The position numbers were made by a program, and so were the translations under genes. A model generated the notes under the pieces. It did no database searches. It worked only from the letters and a program-made list of their open reading frames with translations, and was not told the DNA's origin. DNA of 16,178 nt from assembly GCA_035651815.1 (NCBI GenBank), contig DASRFB010000026.1, positions 1-16,178 of the forward strand. The letters are read 5' to 3'. Source of the DNA: VBDM01 sp035651815 (GTDB lineage Bacteria > Pseudomonadota > Gammaproteobacteria > Burkholderiales > SG8-39). Shown piece after piece: positions 13,180-16,178 of the stretch. The stretch's first letter is position 1. The number at the start of each line of letters is the position of its first letter.

Positions 13180-14583
13180 GTGACGACGATCGCCGTACCG
13201 GTATGGCTCGCGGTGCTGGGCGGGCTGCTCGCCGCCTGGGCGCTCTACGAGCGCGTGATGATGCCGTCGCTGCGCTGGGTCATCCGCTCGCGCGCGAACA
13301 AGGCGCTCGACGAGTTCGGCAGCCGGCTCAGGATCTCGATCCGCCCGTTCCAGCAGACGCGCCGCCAGGCGCTGATCGACCTGCTCACCTACGACGCGAG
13401 GGTGCAGGAAGCCGTCGCCGAGCACGCGCGCTCGAGCGGCATGCCGCGCGAGCTGGTGACCGCGCAGGCGCACCGCTACGCGCGCGAGATCGTTCCCGCG
13501 TTCAACGCCTATCTCTACTTCCGGCTCGGCTACTGGGCCGCGCGCCGCGTCGCCGAGTCGCTCTACCGCGTGCGCATCGGCTACGTCGACGAGCGGCGGC
13601 TCGAAGGCATCCCTTCGGAGGCGACGGTGGTGTTCGTGATGAACCACCGCAGCAACATGGACTACGTGCTCGCGACCTACCTCGCCGCCGACCACGCGGC
13701 GCTCTCGTACGCGGTCGGCGAGTGGGCGCGCATCTGGCCGCTGCAGCAGCTGATCCGCGCGATGGGCGCCTACTTCGTGCGGCGCAACTCGCGCGACGAC
13801 CTCTACCGCCGCGTGCTCGAGCGCTACGTCGCGATGGCGACCGAGAACGGCGTGACGCAGGCGCTCTATCCCGAGGGGCGTCTCACGCGCGACGGCCGCA
13901 TCGGCGAGGCGCGGCTGGGCGTGCTCGACTACATGCTGCGCGGCTTCAGGACCGACGGCGACCGCGACCTGGTGTTCGTGCCGCTCGCGATCAACTACGA
14001 CCGCACGCTCGAGGACCGCTCGCTCCTGCTCGCGCTCGACCCGGACGCGAAGCGCCCGGGGCGCGCCGGCGCCGTGTGGAACACGCTCGCCTTCGCCGCC
14101 AACCAGGCCTCGCTCGCGTTCCGCTCGAAATGGAAGCGCTTCGGCTACGCCGGCGTCAACTTCGGCGCGCCGATCTCGATGCGCGAATACTGCGCGTCCC
14201 GGCGCCTCGAGCTCGCGCGCCTGGCGAAGGAGGAGCGCTTCGCGCACGTCGGGGCGCTCGCGCGCCACCTCATGGACGCGGTCGGCGCGCTGGTTCCCGT
14301 GCTGCCGGTGCCGCTCGTCGCCGCGGTGCTCTGCGACGCGCCCGGCCGCCGCTTCTCCGAGATCGAGCTCAAGGCCGCGGTCGAGGCGCTCGCCGAGCGC
14401 GCCGAGCGCTCGGGCGCGCGCATCTGCGTGCCGCGCACCGACCTCGACGAAGCGGTCGACGCGGGCCTCGAGACGCTCGCGCTGCGCCGGCTCGTGGTCC
14501 GCGAGGACGGCCTGTACCGCGCGGCGCCCGCGGAGTCGGCGCTGCTGCGATACTATGCGAGCTCGATAGCCCATCTGCTTTGA
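13180..14583 (+). CDS. PlsB-like glycerol-3-phosphate/phospholipid acyltransferase, short form
   Basis: A membrane-linked acyltransferase of the PlsC/PlsB superfamily, 467 residues from GTG 13180. A hydrophobic N-terminal segment (PVWLAVLGGLLAAWALY) precedes a helical region. The catalytic domain then shows NHRSNMDY at 155-162 (H156 and D161, the HX4D pair), YFVRR at 198-202, YPEGRLTRDG at 230-239 and VPLAINYDR at 267-275. These match the four blocks of GPAT enzymes, but E. coli PlsB is about 800 residues. The GTG is preceded by AGGA and lies 10 bases after the TSUP stop. ATG 13141 is in frame but would overlap TSUP by 29 bases and add a charged lead. Its natural acyl donor and acceptor are unknown. 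Confidence 0.88.
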   Translation: MTTIAVPVWLAVLGGLLAAWALYERVMMPSLRWVIRSRANKALDEFGSRLRISIRPFQQTRRQALIDLLTYDARVQEAVAEHARSSGMPRELVTAQAHRYAREIVPAFNAYLYFRLGYWAARRVAESLYRVRIGYVDERRLEGIPSEATVVFVMNHRSNMDYVLATYLAADHAALSYAVGEWARIWPLQQLIRAMGAYFVRRNSRDDLYRRVLERYVAMATENGVTQALYPEGRLTRDGRIGEARLGVLDYMLRGFRTDGDRDLVFVPLAINYDRTLEDRSLLLALDPDAKRPGRAGAVWNTLAFAANQASLAFRSKWKRFGYAGVNFGAPISMREYCASRRLELARLAKEERFAHVGALARHLMDAVGALVPVLPVPLVAAVLCDAPGRRFSEIELKAAVEALAERAERSGARICVPRTDLDEAVDAGLETLALRRLVVREDGLYRAAPAESALLRYYASSIAHLL

Positions 14584-14587
14584 ATCC

Positions 14588-15334
14588 ATGGACAAGGTCG
14601 TACTGATCACCGGCGCGGGCCGCGGCATCGGCGCCGCGACCGCGAAGCTCGCGGCGAGGCGCGGCTGGGCCGTCTGCGTGAACTACCTGAAGAACCGCGA
14701 TGCGGCCGAAGCCGTGGTCCGCGGCATCGGGAAAGCGGGCGGCCGCGCGGTCGCGATCGCCGCCGACGTCGCCTCGGAAGCCGACGTGGTGCGCCTCTTC
14801 CAGGAATGCGACAAGGCGCTCGGCCCGGTCTCCGCCCTGGTCAACAACACCGGCATCCTCGAGCGCCAGATCCGCGTCGAGGATATCGACGCGGCGCGCC
14901 TGGGCCGCATCCTCACGACCAACGTCGTCGGCTCGTTCATCTGCGCGCGCGAGGCGGTGCGGCGCATGTCGACCAAGCGCGGCGGCAAGGGCGGCGCGAT
15001 CGTGAACGTCTCCTCGGCCGCGTCGCGCATCGGCTCGCCCGGCGAGTACGTCGACTACGCGGCGTCGAAGGGCGCGATCGACTCGTTCACGCTCGGGCTT
15101 TCGAAGGAGGTCGCCGCCGAGGGCATCCGCGTGAACGCGGTGCGGCCGGGCGTGATCTACACCGAGATCCACGCCTCGGGCGGCGAGCCGGGCCGCGTCG
15201 ACCGCGTGAAGGGATCGGTGCCGATGCAGCGCGGCGGCCAGCCCGAAGAGGTGGCCGAGGCGATCCTGTGGCTCATGTCGCCGGAATCGTCGTACTGCAC
15301 CGGAATTTTCATCGACGTGACGGGAGGACGCTGA
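14588..15334 (+). CDS. SDR-family oxidoreductase, YgfF-like
   Basis: Classical short-chain dehydrogenase/reductase of 248 residues. The nucleotide-binding motif is TGAGRGIG at 8-15; residues NYLKNRD after beta-2 fit NADP or NAD use without deciding. NNTG at 86-89 replaces the usual NNAG. The catalytic set is N112, S142/S143, Y157 and K161 (YAASK). The C-terminal half, with GSPGEYVDYAASKGAID, IYTEIHASGGEPGRVDRVK and MQRGGQPEEVAEAI, closely resembles E. coli YgfF as I recall it. It starts 4 bases after the acyltransferase stop, and its TGA is directly followed by the ATG of the second receptor. A role in making or reducing a keto acid for the operon's pathway is inferred from context only. Confidence 0.93.
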   Translation: MDKVVLITGAGRGIGAATAKLAARRGWAVCVNYLKNRDAAEAVVRGIGKAGGRAVAIAADVASEADVVRLFQECDKALGPVSALVNNTGILERQIRVEDIDAARLGRILTTNVVGSFICAREAVRRMSTKRGGKGGAIVNVSSAASRIGSPGEYVDYAASKGAIDSFTLGLSKEVAAEGIRVNAVRPGVIYTEIHASGGEPGRVDRVKGSVPMQRGGQPEEVAEAILWLMSPESSYCTGIFIDVTGGR

Positions 15335-16178
15335 ATGGTTCGTGCGCTCGTTTTCGCTCTCGCGGCATCGCTGGCCCCGGGCGCCTTTGCGCAGTACCCG
15401 AGCCGGCCGCTGCACCTGGTCGTCGGCTTCGCGCCGGGCGGCGCGTCCGACATCATCTCGCGCGCCATGAGCGAGACGCTCGCGCGCTCGTTCGGGCAGC
15501 CGGTCATCGTCGACAACAAGCCCGGCGCCGGGTCGAGCCTCGCGGCCGAGCTGGTCGCGAAATCGGCGCCCGACGGCTACACGGTGATGATCGCGAGCCC
15601 CTCGGCGGTGTTCGTCAACCCGATCATCATGAAGAACGTCAACTACGTGACCGAGCGCGACTTCGTGCCCGTGACGCTGGTGACGACCTCGCCGCTCGTC
15701 GTCGCGGTGCACCCGTCGGTGCCCGCGGGCACGCTGCGCGAGCTGATCGACTACGCCAAGAAGAACCCGGGCAAGCTCAACTTCGCGACCTCGGGCAACG
15801 GCTCGGCGCCGCACCTCGGCACGGTGCTGCTCGCGAGCCTCACCGGCATCCAGATGGTGCACGTGCCGTACAAGAGCGGCGGGCTCGCGGTGCAGTCGGT
15901 GCTCGCGGGCGACACGCAGCTCACCATCGCGACGCCGCCCTCGGTGCTGCCGCAGGTGAAGGCCGGGCGCCTGCGCGGGCTCGCGATGACGAGCGCCGAG
16001 CGCTCGCCGCTCGTGCCCGAGCTGCCCGGAATGAAGGAAGCCGGCGTCGACGGCTACAACTACACCTTCTGGTACGGCATGTTCGCGCCCGCCGGCACGC
16101 CGCGCGCGGTGATCAACCGCCTGTTCGACGCGACCGCCACCGCGCTGAAGGACCCGAAGCTCAAGCAGATCCTCGCCA
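15335..16178 (+). CDS. Second tripartite tricarboxylate (Bug/TctC-type) receptor, 3' end outside window
   Basis: The first 281 residues of a TTT-family periplasmic receptor; about 40 residues at the C-terminus lie beyond the edge (family length about 320). Residues 1-19 form a signal peptide ending GAFA. Marks are YPSRPLHLVVGFAPGG with D39, NKPGAGSS, PDGYT at 79-83, FATSGNGSAPHLG and HVPYKSGG at 176-183. It starts immediately after the SDR TGA and has GGGAGG about 7 bases upstream. It differs clearly from the receptor at the head of the operon (for example SPSAVFVNP against SSISVIPE), so it is not a recent duplicate and may bind a different acid. The missing end is a window effect. Confidence 0.95.
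   Translation, partial: MVRALVFALAASLAPGAFAQYPSRPLHLVVGFAPGGASDIISRAMSETLARSFGQPVIVDNKPGAGSSLAAELVAKSAPDGYTVMIASPSAVFVNPIIMKNVNYVTERDFVPVTLVTTSPLVVAVHPSVPAGTLRELIDYAKKNPGKLNFATSGNGSAPHLGTVLLASLTGIQMVHVPYKSGGLAVQSVLAGDTQLTIATPPSVLPQVKAGRLRGLAMTSAERSPLVPELPGMKEAGVDGYNYTFWYGMFAPAGTPRAVINRLFDATATALKDPKLKQILA

Noticed and set aside
13147..14628. Minus-strand open frame of 493 codons opposite the acyltransferase
   Set aside because: The composition is that of a shadow frame (Arg, Glu, His and Val rich); the acyltransferase motifs are on the plus strand.
14369..15862. Minus-strand open frame of 497 codons across the SDR and receptor genes
   Set aside because: No recognisable motifs; the plus strand holds well-supported SDR and TTT receptor genes over the same bases.

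Overview
The window comes from a high-G+C proteobacterium, most likely a betaproteobacterium of the Burkholderiales type. Three things suggest this: two Bug/TTT-type periplasmic receptors, the lplT/alr/radA neighbourhood, and the tight tsaB-rimI-UDG cluster. All three are common in that group, but the assignment rests on recalled family knowledge and not on a search. No rRNA, tRNA, CRISPR array, IS element or phage gene was seen. Coding density is very high and many neighbouring genes overlap by 1 to 8 bases.

Left part (1-4261). A minus-strand run holds a LysR-family regulator, alanine racemase (alr) and the 5' part of radA, which runs off the left edge. Divergent to it is lplT, a lysophospholipid flippase. 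The 188-base gap between lysR and lplT contains an AT-rich interrupted dyad that looks like a LysR operator.

Middle part (4258-9092). A minus-strand lemA operon (lemA, a secreted/membrane TPM protein with a glycine-rich tail, and a second TPM protein without signal peptide) converges on lplT; the two stop codons share one CTAG. Divergent to lemA is an ArsR-family regulator coupled to an SRPBCC/AHSA1 protein. Its promoter has two near-identical dyads, one filling the -35/-10 spacer exactly. Next is a minus-strand tsaB-rimI-ung cluster joined by ATGA overlaps. The Ung protein has an unusual N-terminal extension that carries a short repeat of a type I recognise as dispersed.

Right part (9150-16178). 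Eight plus-strand genes sit so close together that they probably form one operon: TTT receptor, BKACE-family beta-keto acid cleavage enzyme (DUF849), a 90-residue protein I do not recognise, a tartrate/D-malate dehydrogenase-type decarboxylating enzyme, a TSUP (TauE/SafE) transporter with an apparent CTG start, a PlsB-like acyltransferase, a YgfF-like SDR, and a second TTT receptor cut by the right edge. This looks like a carboxylic-acid uptake and degradation module of unknown substrate. Dehydrogenases would make a keto acid, BKACE would cleave it with acetyl-CoA, and the receptors would capture the substrate outside. It is the best candidate here for an undescribed pathway, although each family is known.
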